DNA from: Vibrio atypicus
GTDB taxonomy: Bacteria; Pseudomonadota; Gammaproteobacteria; Enterobacterales; Vibrionaceae
Direction of reading: 5' to 3'
Assembly: GCF_009811315.1 (NCBI RefSeq)
Contig: NZ_BLID01000002.1
Span: 47,831-111,830 of the forward strand
DNA length: 64,000 bases
The notes under the pieces are model-generated. The model had not been told where the DNA came from. It made no database searches and saw only the letters and a list, made by a program, of their open reading frames with translations. Below are positions 49,671-58,199 of the stretch, one piece after another; the stretch's first letter is position 1; every line of letters starts with the position of its first letter. The position numbers and the translations under genes were made by a program.

Positions 49671-50630
49671 TCAGCCAACCAATTGATGAATCGTGCCTCG
49701 TTTTTTGTTTTTGGCGTAAAACAGCGCTTTATCTGCGATAGAAACTAAATGTTCTGGACTTATTTTTTGCGACATACGGTCACAAAACTTAAGCCCTATA
49801 GTAATCGTTAGTTGATCTGTAATCGTAGATGAGGGGTGAGCAATGTTTAATTTTAAGATTGATTCACGTAGCTCTTTTGCACGTTCTAGACATTCCTCTT
49901 CTGTAACTCCGGGCAGATAAGCAAGAAACTCATCGCCACCATAGCGAAAGCAGAGGTCGTTTGGCTGAGACCATCGGCGTACTGCTTGTGAGATGGCCCG
50001 TAGAGCTTGATCTCCTTTCAAGTGCCCATGGAAATCGTTGTATTGTTTAAAGCAGTCGATATCTATCATCAAAATCGCCGCACTTCTTCGATTGATCCAA
50101 GTTACCTGAATGGCATCAGGAAGGAGAGTATCCAATGCATATCGATTGTAGAGTTGGGTTAGGTGATCCATATAGGTGAGCTTTTCCAACTCGAGTTGCT
50201 GTCGAGCAAGCGTATCTAAAGCGCGTTTGTACTCGGTGATATTGCGAACTGTCCAAAGTACATATTCAGTATTGGGTAGAGGGATGACCAAGGCACTGAA
50301 ATGCTGTAGTTCAGTTGGTCCTTCGACACCGTCAAAACAACTTAATACTTTTGGGTCAAGTGAGTATTCGAGATCATAAGGTTGTTGGCTGTCGATAACA
50401 TCGACAATGATCTGACTGAACCAAATGGCTTTGTCGGCGGGAAGGACTTGGTATTGGTTTAAGCCGATAAGTGCCGTTGGGTCATGGTGGCGCTTTTTGT
50501 CTCTTCCACCCCATGTTTCGATATAAGTTCCAGATTTATCGATAAGAAACGTCGGCTCAGGCAGCGATTCGAAGATCGAACTCATCGTCTCTGGATTTGT
50601 TGAAATAGTGGCAGAAAAGGCAGAATTCAC
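49671..50630 (-). CDS. PAS-GGDEF diguanylate cyclase
   Basis: 319 residues, soluble. N-terminal PAS-like domain about 15-140 (SSIFESLPEPTFLIDKSGTYIE), short coiled linker, then a GGDEF domain about 150-315 with intact GGDEF at 231-235 and DHLTQLYNRYALD. The allosteric I-site position (222-225) reads QPND rather than RxxD, so product inhibition may be absent. It should raise cyclic-di-GMP; ligand of the PAS domain is unknown. Confidence 0.88.
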   Translation of the reverse strand: MNSAFSATISTNPETMSSIFESLPEPTFLIDKSGTYIETWGGRDKKRHHDPTALIGLNQYQVLPADKAIWFSQIIVDVIDSQQPYDLEYSLDPKVLSCFDGVEGPTELQHFSALVIPLPNTEYVLWTVRNITEYKRALDTLARQQLELEKLTYMDHLTQLYNRYALDTLLPDAIQVTWINRRSAAILMIDIDCFKQYNDFHGHLKGDQALRAISQAVRRWSQPNDLCFRYGGDEFLAYLPGVTEEECLERAKELRESILKLNIAHPSSTITDQLTITIGLKFCDRMSQKISPEHLVSIADKALFYAKNKKRGTIHQLVG

Positions 50631-50714
50631 TCAAATATATCCTTACTTGTTATGGTTCTACTATCTATAGTTTAGACAGTTTATTGTAATCTGCGTCTAT
50701 CTAAGGTTGTATTT

Positions 50715-50918
50715 ATGAGAAAAGCGACGGTGCGACGAGCTGCCATTATTGCTCTTATTGTTGGCACGATATTGAACTTGATTAATCAAGGGGATGCTTT
50801 GCTCTCAGATGCCGAAATTAATGGAGTTAAAGCCTTATTGACCTACTGCGTTCCTTTCATTGTCTCCCTTATAAGTAGCTGGTTGACTCAGCGTGAAATT
50901 GCTCAAGAAAACGAGTAA
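50715..50918 (+). CDS. Small two-helix membrane protein, NrtS-like
   Basis: 67 residues. RRAAIIALIVGTILNLINQGDALL and LTYCVPFIVSLISSW match what I recall of the NrtS family, small proteins reported to help nitrate/nitrite uptake in cyanobacteria. Two helices, basic N terminus. Single gene between the GGDEF and CBS genes; role here untested. Confidence 0.65.
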   Translation: MRKATVRRAAIIALIVGTILNLINQGDALLSDAEINGVKALLTYCVPFIVSLISSWLTQREIAQENE

Positions 50919-51036
50919 TACTAAAGTTGATAGGTAACAGTTATTGTAAAAATTGGTGATTTCCATTTAGTAAAATCAAGAAATTAGACAACAATTACAG
51001 TAACAGCAGCGTGGCTTGCACGTTAAGGAGACATAA

Positions 51037-51453
51037 ATGGAATCATTAAAAGTAAAAGACTACATGACACTGCAAGCGGTAACATTTACCCCTGAAATGT
51101 CATTGAGTGCTGCCTTACAAAAAGTTTTAGACTCGCGTTATCTAGGTGGTCCGGTGGTGAATGAGCGTAAGGAAGTGATAGGCTTTCTTTCCGGACAAGA
51201 CTTATTGGATAAGCTAATTAAAGTCTCGTATTACTGTCAGGACACACATATTGTATCTGACTGTATGCATTCGGAAGTGTTATCGGTGACTTCTGAAACC
51301 TCCATTATCCAATTAGCAGAAATGATGCAAGTAGGTAAACCAAAAGTCTATCCTGTCATCGACGACGGTAAACTGGTAGGCATTATTACTCGAAGAGATG
51401 TGTTAACTGCTATTGGTAAAAATATCGACGATTGCTTTAAGCATCCTGTATAG
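51037..51453 (+). CDS. CBS-domain pair protein
   Basis: 138 residues made of two CBS motifs (about 7-60 and 75-130; second has VIDDGKLVGIITRRDVL). Such pairs bind adenine nucleotides and act as energy sensors; target unknown. Ribosome-binding site AAGGAGACAT is strong; a terminator follows. Confidence 0.85.
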   Translation: MESLKVKDYMTLQAVTFTPEMSLSAALQKVLDSRYLGGPVVNERKEVIGFLSGQDLLDKLIKVSYYCQDTHIVSDCMHSEVLSVTSETSIIQLAEMMQVGKPKVYPVIDDGKLVGIITRRDVLTAIGKNIDDCFKHPV

Positions 51454-51478
51454 TCTATTGTTACAACGTGTTACATCT

Positions 51479-51500
51479 AAAGGCGCATCATGCGCCTTTT
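51479..51500 (+). terminator. Terminator after the CBS gene
   Basis: Short hairpin AAAGGCGCA / TGCGCCTTTT with TCA loop. Confidence 0.8.
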
Positions 51501-51533
51501 CTCGTTTTAACTAATAGGCAGTAAGGAATCACA

Positions 51534-53000
51534 ATGACAGACCAAAGCGCAAAGTTTGTTGAAGGCTCCACAATGCGTCATATTTTGGTGATGTCAGGTG
51601 CTGGCTCAGTCGGTTTAATGGCCCTATTCGTGGTCGATCTGCTGGATATGCTGTTTATTAGTATGTTGGGGCAAGTCGAATTGGCTGCAGCGGTTGGATT
51701 TGCGGGTACGCTGGTTTTCTTTTCTACATCGATTTCAATCGGAACTTCTATCGCGATGGGGGCTTTGGTTTCTAAGGCCATTGGCGCTAAACAAAGAGAA
51801 CACGCAAGAATATTGGCTTCGAGTGTTATGGCGACGGCGTTTGTCATTAGCAGTGTCGTTAGTATTGTGATGTATCTATATATTCCAGAGCTGGTTGCAG
51901 CAATCGGGGCCAAAGGATTTGTTGCTGAGCGTGCGGAAGCGTATTTAAGTATTATTATTCCGAGCGGACCAGTAATAGCGATTGCTATGTCTGCAGGGGC
52001 GGGATTGCGTGCAGCAGGAGATGCGAAGCGTTCAATGTGGGCAACGCTGTCCGGTGGTATTGTTAACGCGATTTTGGATCCACTGTTTATTTTTGGCTTT
52101 GGCTGGAACGTCGAAGGTGCAGCGTTGGCATCAGTCGTGGCGCGTTTTACGGTACTTTTCTTTTCATTGTACCCCTTGATTCGAGTGCATCAGCTGGCAG
52201 CTCCGCTCGGTATCACCGCATGGGGAACAAATCTAAAAGCGATTTTGACCATCGCTGTTCCCGCAATCATTACCAATATCGCAACACCAATTGGCAATGC
52301 CATTGTGACAACATCTATTGCTCAATATGGGGAGGACTTTGTTGCAGGGTTTGCGGTGATTGGTCGCTTGACCCCGGTTTGTTTTGCCGTGATCTTTGCA
52401 CTTTCAGGTGCGGTTGGCCCTATTGTTGGTCAAAACTTTGGAGCGGAGCGATTTGATCGAGTGAAAGAGACACTCAATAACTCTTTGCTTGTGACAACAC
52501 TGTATACATTGACGGTGTGCCTGATTTTGTATTTGGTGCAAGACTTTGTGATTGAAAGTTTTAGCCTGCAAGGGGATGCCGCCATCATTGTCGCCGCTTT
52601 TTGTACTTATGTGGCTTTCAGTTTCATCTTCAATGGGGCGCAGTTTGTTGCCAACACCTCATTCAATAATTTAGGAAAACCGCTTTATTCGACGGCTTTG
52701 AATTTAGGTAAAGCGACACTTGGTACTTTGCCATTTGTCTACTTCGGGTCACTTTGGTTTGGTGCTCTTGGTGTGCTATACGGTCAAGCTCTGGGCTCAG
52801 TAGTGTTTGGTATTATTTCGATAATTGTTCTGAGAAAGCACATTATTGATTTAACTAAAGGCGTTGCTCCGGAAGCGCTAAAAGACGACCCATCGATCAC
52901 TAGTGTGAATACCCAGCCATTCTGTAGTCATGATGCGGTTCTGTTAGAAGAGGTGGCCGCGGGAGCTGAAAATCATCCTAAAAACACAAATAGTGTTTGA
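51534..53000 (+). CDS. MATE family efflux transporter
   Basis: 488 residues, about 12 membrane helices in two similar halves. SGAGSVGLMALFVVDLLDMLFIS at the start and GAGLRAAGDAKRSMW in the first half are MATE-like. It probably exports cationic drugs or metabolites in exchange for Na+ or H+. The stop codon lies within the zntA promoter (-35). Confidence 0.85.
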   Translation: MTDQSAKFVEGSTMRHILVMSGAGSVGLMALFVVDLLDMLFISMLGQVELAAAVGFAGTLVFFSTSISIGTSIAMGALVSKAIGAKQREHARILASSVMATAFVISSVVSIVMYLYIPELVAAIGAKGFVAERAEAYLSIIIPSGPVIAIAMSAGAGLRAAGDAKRSMWATLSGGIVNAILDPLFIFGFGWNVEGAALASVVARFTVLFFSLYPLIRVHQLAAPLGITAWGTNLKAILTIAVPAIITNIATPIGNAIVTTSIAQYGEDFVAGFAVIGRLTPVCFAVIFALSGAVGPIVGQNFGAERFDRVKETLNNSLLVTTLYTLTVCLILYLVQDFVIESFSLQGDAAIIVAAFCTYVAFSFIFNGAQFVANTSFNNLGKPLYSTALNLGKATLGTLPFVYFGSLWFGALGVLYGQALGSVVFGIISIIVLRKHIIDLTKGVAPEALKDDPSITSVNTQPFCSHDAVLLEEVAAGAENHPKNTNSV

Positions 53001-53028
53001 CCTTGGAGTTGACTCCAAGGTTTATGAT
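52997..53028 (+). promoter_or_regulatory. ZntR-type operator/promoter of zntA
   Basis: -35 TTGACC (52997-53002), a 20-base spacer and -10 TATGAT (53023-53028). The palindrome CCTTGGAGTTGACTCCAAGG (53001-53020) has the same dyad as the E. coli zntA operator. A stretched spacer with such a palindrome is the hallmark of MerR/ZntR regulation. It overlaps the stop codon of the MATE gene. Confidence 0.85.
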
Positions 53029-53057
53029 TAAGGTGTACATCAAATGGAGAGAATATT

Positions 53058-55370
53058 ATGTGCACCAAACATCAAGCTTGCCGTTCAGACAAAGTAGCGG
53101 TAAACCCGTCTCAAAGTGGCTCTTGCTCTAGCCCTAAAATCACCAGTATCCAGATGGCAGGTGTCGAGTCAGTTGATTCGGGTTGCTGCAGTTCGAATAG
53201 CTGCAGTAATGGAGTGGACCCGTCCGATGAGGAAAGTGAGTCCGGTGCCTCAATAGAGGCTCGTCATACGCACAGTTGGAAAGTCAATGGGATGGATTGT
53301 CCATCTTGTGCGCGGAAGATTGAAACTGCAGTTCTTAAAGTATCAGGGGTAGTCGAGGCAAAAGTCTTGTTCGCTACCGAAAAGCTCGTAGTAAAAACCA
53401 ATGATGCTGATGTCGCAGCGGCGGTTGAAGACGCGATTGTTGCTACAGGCTTCACCTACTCAAGCCCGAACGGTGCTAGTAGTAAAAAGGAACAGTCTAA
53501 AGGCTGGCTTCCTATCATCAAACAAAATGGGCAGATTATCAGTATCGCGAGTGCAATGATATTCGCCGCAATCATCAAACCGACTTTCCCTTTAATCAGT
53601 GAGTGGTTGTTCATTCTGACCTGTTTGGCCGGTTTATACCCTATTGCGAAGAAAGCTGTCGCATTGGCTAAGTCGGGTACTCCGTTTGCAATCGAAACCC
53701 TGATGAGCGTTGCTGCGATCGGCGCGCTATATTTGGGCGAAACCGTTGAAGCCGCAATGGTGTTACTGCTGTTTTTGATTGGTGAAAGACTGGAAGCGTT
53801 TGCCGCATCTCGAGCTCGAAGTGGGGTGCAATCATTGATGGAGTTGGTTCCTGAAAATGCAATTCAGATTGTAGATGGCCAGCGTGTAGAGGTGTCGGTT
53901 AGCGAACTGCAACCAGGTGATGTGATCGAGGTTTCTCCAGGCGCTCGTTTACCTGCTGATGGCAAATTGCTTGATGAGGTTGCCAGTTTCGATGAAAGCG
54001 CATTAACGGGTGAGTCAATACCAGTAGAACGATTTACTGGTGAATCGGTAATGGCTGGGGCGGTTGTTGCCGATCGCGTAGTACGCTTTACTATTACTTC
54101 AAAGCAAGGTGAAAACGCGATTGATCGAATATTACACCTGATTGAAGAGGCCGAATCTCGTAAGGCGCCACTTGAACGTTTCTTAGATAAATTCAGCCGT
54201 TGGTACACACCGTTAATGATGTTGGTATCTCTATTGGTGATCATTACGCCGCCATTGCTGTTTGCTCAACCATGGGAAACATGGGTCTATCGTGGTTTAG
54301 CTCTTCTACTTATTGCTTGTCCTTGTGCACTGGTGATCTCCACACCAGCGGCCATTACCTCAGGGTTAGCGGCAGCGGCTCGTCGAGGGGCATTAATCAA
54401 AGGAGGAGCGGCACTAGAACAGTTAGGTAAAATCGAAACCGTCGCGTTTGATAAAACAGGGACATTAACCAAAGGCAAACCTGAAGTGACCAATATTGTT
54501 GCTCTCAATGGGTGGCAAGAGAACGAGCTGTTAGCCAAAGTTGCAGCAATTGAGGTGGGCTCAAGCCATCCGCTGGCAGTGTCATTGGTTAATAAAGCGA
54601 AAGAACGAGGACTTACTATTACTGAGGCAAAGGACAAACAAGCCTTGGTCGGTAGTGGGGTAAAAGGTTTAGTTGAAGGAACGATTTATCAAGTTATCGC
54701 ACCGAGTAAATTAGAACTAACCTTAGAAGAACAGTTGGACGCTCAAATTGCACGGCTAGAAGACGAAGGTAAAACGGTTGTTGTCGCCTTGGCTGGTGAT
54801 AGCAATGTAATAGGTTTGATTGCTTGGCAAGATACGCTGCGAGATGACTCCGCTCAAGCTGTCAAAGCGCTGAAGCATCTAGGTATCCAATCAATCATGC
54901 TAACGGGTGATAACCCTCGTAGTGCTCTTGCGATCAGCTCAATGATTGATATCGACTATAAAGCGAGCCTGCTACCTAAAGATAAAGTGACGTATGTAGA
55001 GCAATTATCGACAGGAGCGAATGTCGCTATGGTGGGGGATGGCATTAATGATGCGCCAGCAATGAAAGCTTCCAGTATTGGTATTGCAATGGGCGGTGGT
55101 ACGGACGTCGCCTTAGAAACGGCAGATGCGGCAATCACTCACAACCGCTTAGTCGAGCTGGCTGCGATGATTGAGCTTTCCCGAGCTACTTTGAATAACA
55201 TTCGTCAAAACGTAGCATTGGCGCTGGGGCTAAAAGGTATCTTCCTAGTGACGAGTTTGCTAGGCATAACGGGTCTTTGGGTCGCAGTACTGGCGGACAG
55301 TGGTGCGACGGCGATTGTTACTCTTAATGCTCTGCGACTTTTGAAATTTGAGCCGAGCCAAAACAGTTAG
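53058..55370 (+). CDS. zntA: Zn/Cd/Pb-exporting P-type ATPase
   Basis: P1B ATPase that pumps divalent metals out. 770 residues. A Cys-rich N-terminal extension (CTKHQAC, GCCSSNSCSNG) precedes the metal-binding domain GMDCPSCARKIE. TM6 has CPC (LIACPCALV), the phosphorylation site is DKTGTLTKG, hinge GDGINDAPAMK. The Cys-rich extension may add metal-binding capacity. The MerR-type promoter supports zinc/cadmium control. Confidence 0.92.
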   Translation: MCTKHQACRSDKVAVNPSQSGSCSSPKITSIQMAGVESVDSGCCSSNSCSNGVDPSDEESESGASIEARHTHSWKVNGMDCPSCARKIETAVLKVSGVVEAKVLFATEKLVVKTNDADVAAAVEDAIVATGFTYSSPNGASSKKEQSKGWLPIIKQNGQIISIASAMIFAAIIKPTFPLISEWLFILTCLAGLYPIAKKAVALAKSGTPFAIETLMSVAAIGALYLGETVEAAMVLLLFLIGERLEAFAASRARSGVQSLMELVPENAIQIVDGQRVEVSVSELQPGDVIEVSPGARLPADGKLLDEVASFDESALTGESIPVERFTGESVMAGAVVADRVVRFTITSKQGENAIDRILHLIEEAESRKAPLERFLDKFSRWYTPLMMLVSLLVIITPPLLFAQPWETWVYRGLALLLIACPCALVISTPAAITSGLAAAARRGALIKGGAALEQLGKIETVAFDKTGTLTKGKPEVTNIVALNGWQENELLAKVAAIEVGSSHPLAVSLVNKAKERGLTITEAKDKQALVGSGVKGLVEGTIYQVIAPSKLELTLEEQLDAQIARLEDEGKTVVVALAGDSNVIGLIAWQDTLRDDSAQAVKALKHLGIQSIMLTGDNPRSALAISSMIDIDYKASLLPKDKVTYVEQLSTGANVAMVGDGINDAPAMKASSIGIAMGGGTDVALETADAAITHNRLVELAAMIELSRATLNNIRQNVALALGLKGIFLVTSLLGITGLWVAVLADSGATAIVTLNALRLLKFEPSQNS

Positions 55371-55413
55371 TGTTTAGCTAAATAGATTTAAACTTGTGTT
55401 GTAAAAACAGTCA

Positions 55414-55446
55414 TAGCCCTTACATTTGATGTAAGGGTTATTTTTT
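55414..55446 (+). terminator. Terminator after zntA
   Basis: Hairpin AGCCCTTACA / TGTAAGGGTT with a T run. Confidence 0.85.
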
Positions 55447-55476
55447 ATGCAACTTAGGCGCTAAATTGCGGAAAAG

Positions 55477-55571
55477 TGTGATGCAAACCGGTTTTATGTG
55501 CAATGTAAAAATGTATTACCTTTAGGGTTGTGATTTTTATCACTCTTTAATGGCGTTGAGTTGGTTAGAGT
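55477..55571 (+). promoter_or_regulatory. CRP-site pair and -10 of the udp promoter
   Basis: TGTGATTTTTATCACT (55529-55544) matches CRP in nine of ten key positions. A weaker site TGTGATGCAAACCGGT lies at 55477-55492. Their centres are 52 bases apart, as at E. coli udp and deo promoters with CytR between them. TAGAGT (55566-55571) is a possible -10, putting the nearer CRP at about -41.5. Confidence 0.65.
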
Positions 55572-55652
55572 AGTTCCTGTACCCGATGAATTTATAGAGT
55601 GAAACGAACGTTCAAACAAAGAACAGATTTCACCACCCATAAGGAGCCCCCT

Positions 55653-56411
55653 ATGTCTCAAGCTGTATTCCACCTTGGTGTAACTGAAGCCGATCTTGCT
55701 GGTGCAACTCTCGCGATCATTCCTGGTGATCCAGCACGCGTTCAAAAAATCGCAGAAGAGATGGAAAATCCAGTATTCCTAGCAAGTCACCGTGAATACA
55801 CACTTTACCGTGCAGAGCTTGACGGCAAGCCTGTTGTTGTTTGTTCAACGGGTATCGGTGGTCCATCAACATCTATCGCAGTTGAAGAACTAGCTCAGCT
55901 TGGTGTTCGTACTTTCCTACGTGTTGGTACTACTGGTGCGATTCAACCACATGTAAACGTGGGTGACATGATTGTATCAACAGGTTCTGTTCGTCTAGAT
56001 GGTGCGAGCCTACACTTTGCTCCAATGGAGTTCCCTGCAGTAGCTGACTTCGAAGTTGCGACAGCGATGAAAGCGGCAGTTGAAGAATCTGGCGCAGCAG
56101 TACACATGGGCGTAACGGCTTCAAGTGATACTTTCTACCCAGGTCAAGAGCGTTACGATACCTTCTCAGGTCGCGTTGTTAAGCGTTTCCAAGGTTCTAT
56201 GCAAGAGTGGCAAGACATGGGTGTTCTAAACTTTGAGATGGAATCAGCAACGCTGCTTACTATGTGTGCAAGCTCTGGTCTTAAGGCTGGCTGTGTCGCT
56301 GGTGTTATCATCAACCGTACTCAGAAAGAGATTCCAGACCACTCGACACTGAAAGAGACAGAAGCTCGTTCAATCAAAGTCGTGGTAGAAGCTGCACGTA
56401 AAATGCTTTAA
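55653..56411 (+). CDS. udp: Uridine phosphorylase
   Basis: Splits uridine into uracil and ribose 1-phosphate for pyrimidine salvage. From the ATG at 55653 (after AAGGAGCCCCCT) 252 residues. [10 protein letters not shown] start, [19 protein letters not shown] and NFEMESATL are the NP-1 family signatures. It fits with uraA in this window: uptake of uracil and salvage of uridine. Confidence 0.95.
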   Translation: MSQAVFHLGVTEADLAGATLAIIPGDPARVQKIAEEMENPVFLASHREYTLYRAELDGKPVVVCSTGIGGPSTSIAVEELAQLGVRTFLRVGTTGAIQPHVNVGDMIVSTGSVRLDGASLHFAPMEFPAVADFEVATAMKAAVEESGAAVHMGVTASSDTFYPGQERYDTFSGRVVKRFQGSMQEWQDMGVLNFEMESATLLTMCASSGLKAGCVAGVIINRTQKEIPDHSTLKETEARSIKVVVEAARKML

Positions 56412-56447
56412 GAACTCTGCTGAGTTATCAGCATCTTTAAGATAAAG

Positions 56448-56486
56448 AAAAAACCTCAATTGGGACGACCCAGTTGAGGTTTTTTT
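56448..56486. terminator. Bidirectional terminator between udp and yehS
   Basis: Hairpin AAAAAACCTCAATTGGG / CCCAGTTGAGGTTTTTTT with ACGA loop, T runs on both strands. Confidence 0.9.
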
Positions 56487-56510
56487 GTATCTAGGGAGAA
56501 GAGCAGACGC

Positions 56511-56990
56511 TTAAGCGATAAACTCTTCTGAATCAGGACGATTAGTGAACTGGACGCCGCTTAAGAAATCACACAGCAATTGGTCTTCACATGCTTTGTA
56601 GTTCTTGTTGTTTGGCTTACGGAAATAAGCGCCAATTTCATATTTGCTCAGGCTAACACCAATCACTTCGAGTACATCCAACACATCTTCTGCTTTCATA
56701 TTTAGAGCAATACGTAGCTTCATGAAAATCATGTTGTTGGTCAGTGATTGCTCCGGCTTAGGCTGTTCACCTTCCTTCTTGCCACGCTTTAGGTTGATGA
56801 AACCATTTAGAAACAGAGCAAGCTCTTTGTCCTTCATCTTGGTCACAGACTTATCTGAGTCTGCTTTTAGCCAATCATTGACTTGGTTAGGGGCAACCGT
56901 TGTATCTGCTTGCTCAAAAGCTTTGATAATTTGGGTGTTTTTCAAATTCAGTGAATGCTGGATACGACGTAAGATTTCATTGTTAGTCAC
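56511..56990 (-). CDS. yehS: DUF1456 family protein YehS
   Basis: 159 residues of two similar helical halves: NNEILRRIQHSLNLKN near the N terminus and NNMIFMKLRIALNMKAEDV in the second half. The family is widespread in gammaproteobacteria with no assigned function. Single gene on the minus strand. Confidence 0.88.
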   Translation of the reverse strand: MTNNEILRRIQHSLNLKNTQIIKAFEQADTTVAPNQVNDWLKADSDKSVTKMKDKELALFLNGFINLKRGKKEGEQPKPEQSLTNNMIFMKLRIALNMKAEDVLDVLEVIGVSLSKYEIGAYFRKPNNKNYKACEDQLLCDFLSGVQFTNRPDSEEFIA

Positions 56991-57112
56991 AGGATCTGCT
57001 CTTTAGTGAAGGTCTGGTTTAATAAGGTATATTTGACGGCGACTTTAACAGAGATGCGAGCTAGGCGACAGCAATAAAACAAAGGGCACTCGAACGTGCC
57101 CTGATAGTCTTT

Positions 57113-57928
57113 TCAATACGCATATGAGATCTTAGGCAGCGGCAAATAAAGGCTCTCAGACATATCAGACAACATTTGATCATATACTTGTGCAATCACT
57201 GCAGAAATGTCACTGGTGATTAGATATAGCTCCTCATCCTCGAGTGTTAGTGATTCAGCAGAAGATAGCTCTGCTAATTGGTGAATGGCATCAATACCGT
57301 TTGGAGAGGCGATTGATAACGGACTGATTAATGAAAGCTGATTGAGCTTTCGTCTTGTTTTATCACAATAGAACTTCAAACGTAGGAATCCATCCGTCGA
57401 TCTGCTTTCTGGAATACAAATCTGTAATTGGGTGAGCACTTCCATGCTGTCTAAAACTTGCTGCCAGTTTAAGTGGTATTCGTCGTTAAGATCTTCTCGC
57501 TCAGATTCAATTAGCCAAGCGATGGCGATTTCATCCATTAAGAACATACAGTGACGAATCGTTTTACCGTGCACAATTTGATTGCGGCTGATGTTGTGCT
57601 CATGCCAGTCGTTGTGCATTGCTTTTAGCTTTAACTGGAATATTCGATACATAGGGCGATTATCGAACGGTGCGATCGAAACCAAATGATCCGAACATCG
57701 AACCAACTCTTCATAGAGTGTATTGATTGTTTTTAATTGTTGATCGTTCACCGAGTCACTAAGAGCGCGATGAGTCAATTGACGGTGCTCTCGACAAAGC
57801 CCAAGTAACTGCCTAAGTAAAACGAGAGTTTCAAACTTACGCTGTAAGATCGTTTGGCGCTTTTTTGAATAGTGAAATAGTGCAGCCAAAATCGCGCATG
57901 AGAAAATAAGTGAAATTAGAACAAACAT
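57113..57928 (-). CDS. Membrane-anchored helical protein of unknown function
   Basis: 271 residues from the ATG at 57928 (AGGAG six bases before it). One N-terminal membrane helix (about residues 2-18), a basic stop-transfer (YSKKRQ), then an all-helical cytoplasmic domain. A segment LLRQLLGLCREHRQLTHRALSDS is faintly like nitrate/nitrite-sensor (NIT) domains; not enough to assign. No enzyme motif seen. It lies between yehS and metG. Confidence 0.6.
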   Translation of the reverse strand: MFVLISLIFSCAILAALFHYSKKRQTILQRKFETLVLLRQLLGLCREHRQLTHRALSDSVNDQQLKTINTLYEELVRCSDHLVSIAPFDNRPMYRIFQLKLKAMHNDWHEHNISRNQIVHGKTIRHCMFLMDEIAIAWLIESEREDLNDEYHLNWQQVLDSMEVLTQLQICIPESRSTDGFLRLKFYCDKTRRKLNQLSLISPLSIASPNGIDAIHQLAELSSAESLTLEDEELYLITSDISAVIAQVYDQMLSDMSESLYLPLPKISYAY

Positions 57929-58144
57929 AGCCAACTCCTTTCGTGCTTGTTACCTCTAAAGGAGTAGAGCGATAAATATGCCAAAAACAGATGGTTAATA
58001 AAATCAATTAGTTAAGTTTGCGATTGAGTTGGCGTGAGCTGTGTTGGTGCATATGCCGCCCAGCTTCTGGGATATAAAGTGTCCGTGTGATTGTTAGAGG
58101 AAGGAATGATTGCCTTGTGGAATCTATACGATATTGCTATCGAG

Positions 58145-58182
58145 AAGAAAAAGCCCCTAGAGCATTGCTGTTCTAGGGGCTT
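58145..58182 (-). terminator. Terminator after metG
   Basis: Hairpin AAGCCCCTAGA / TCTAGGGGCTT (58151-58182) with A-rich plus-strand left side giving the U tail. Confidence 0.8.
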
Positions 58183-58199
58183 AAATTTATCAGTGATGA

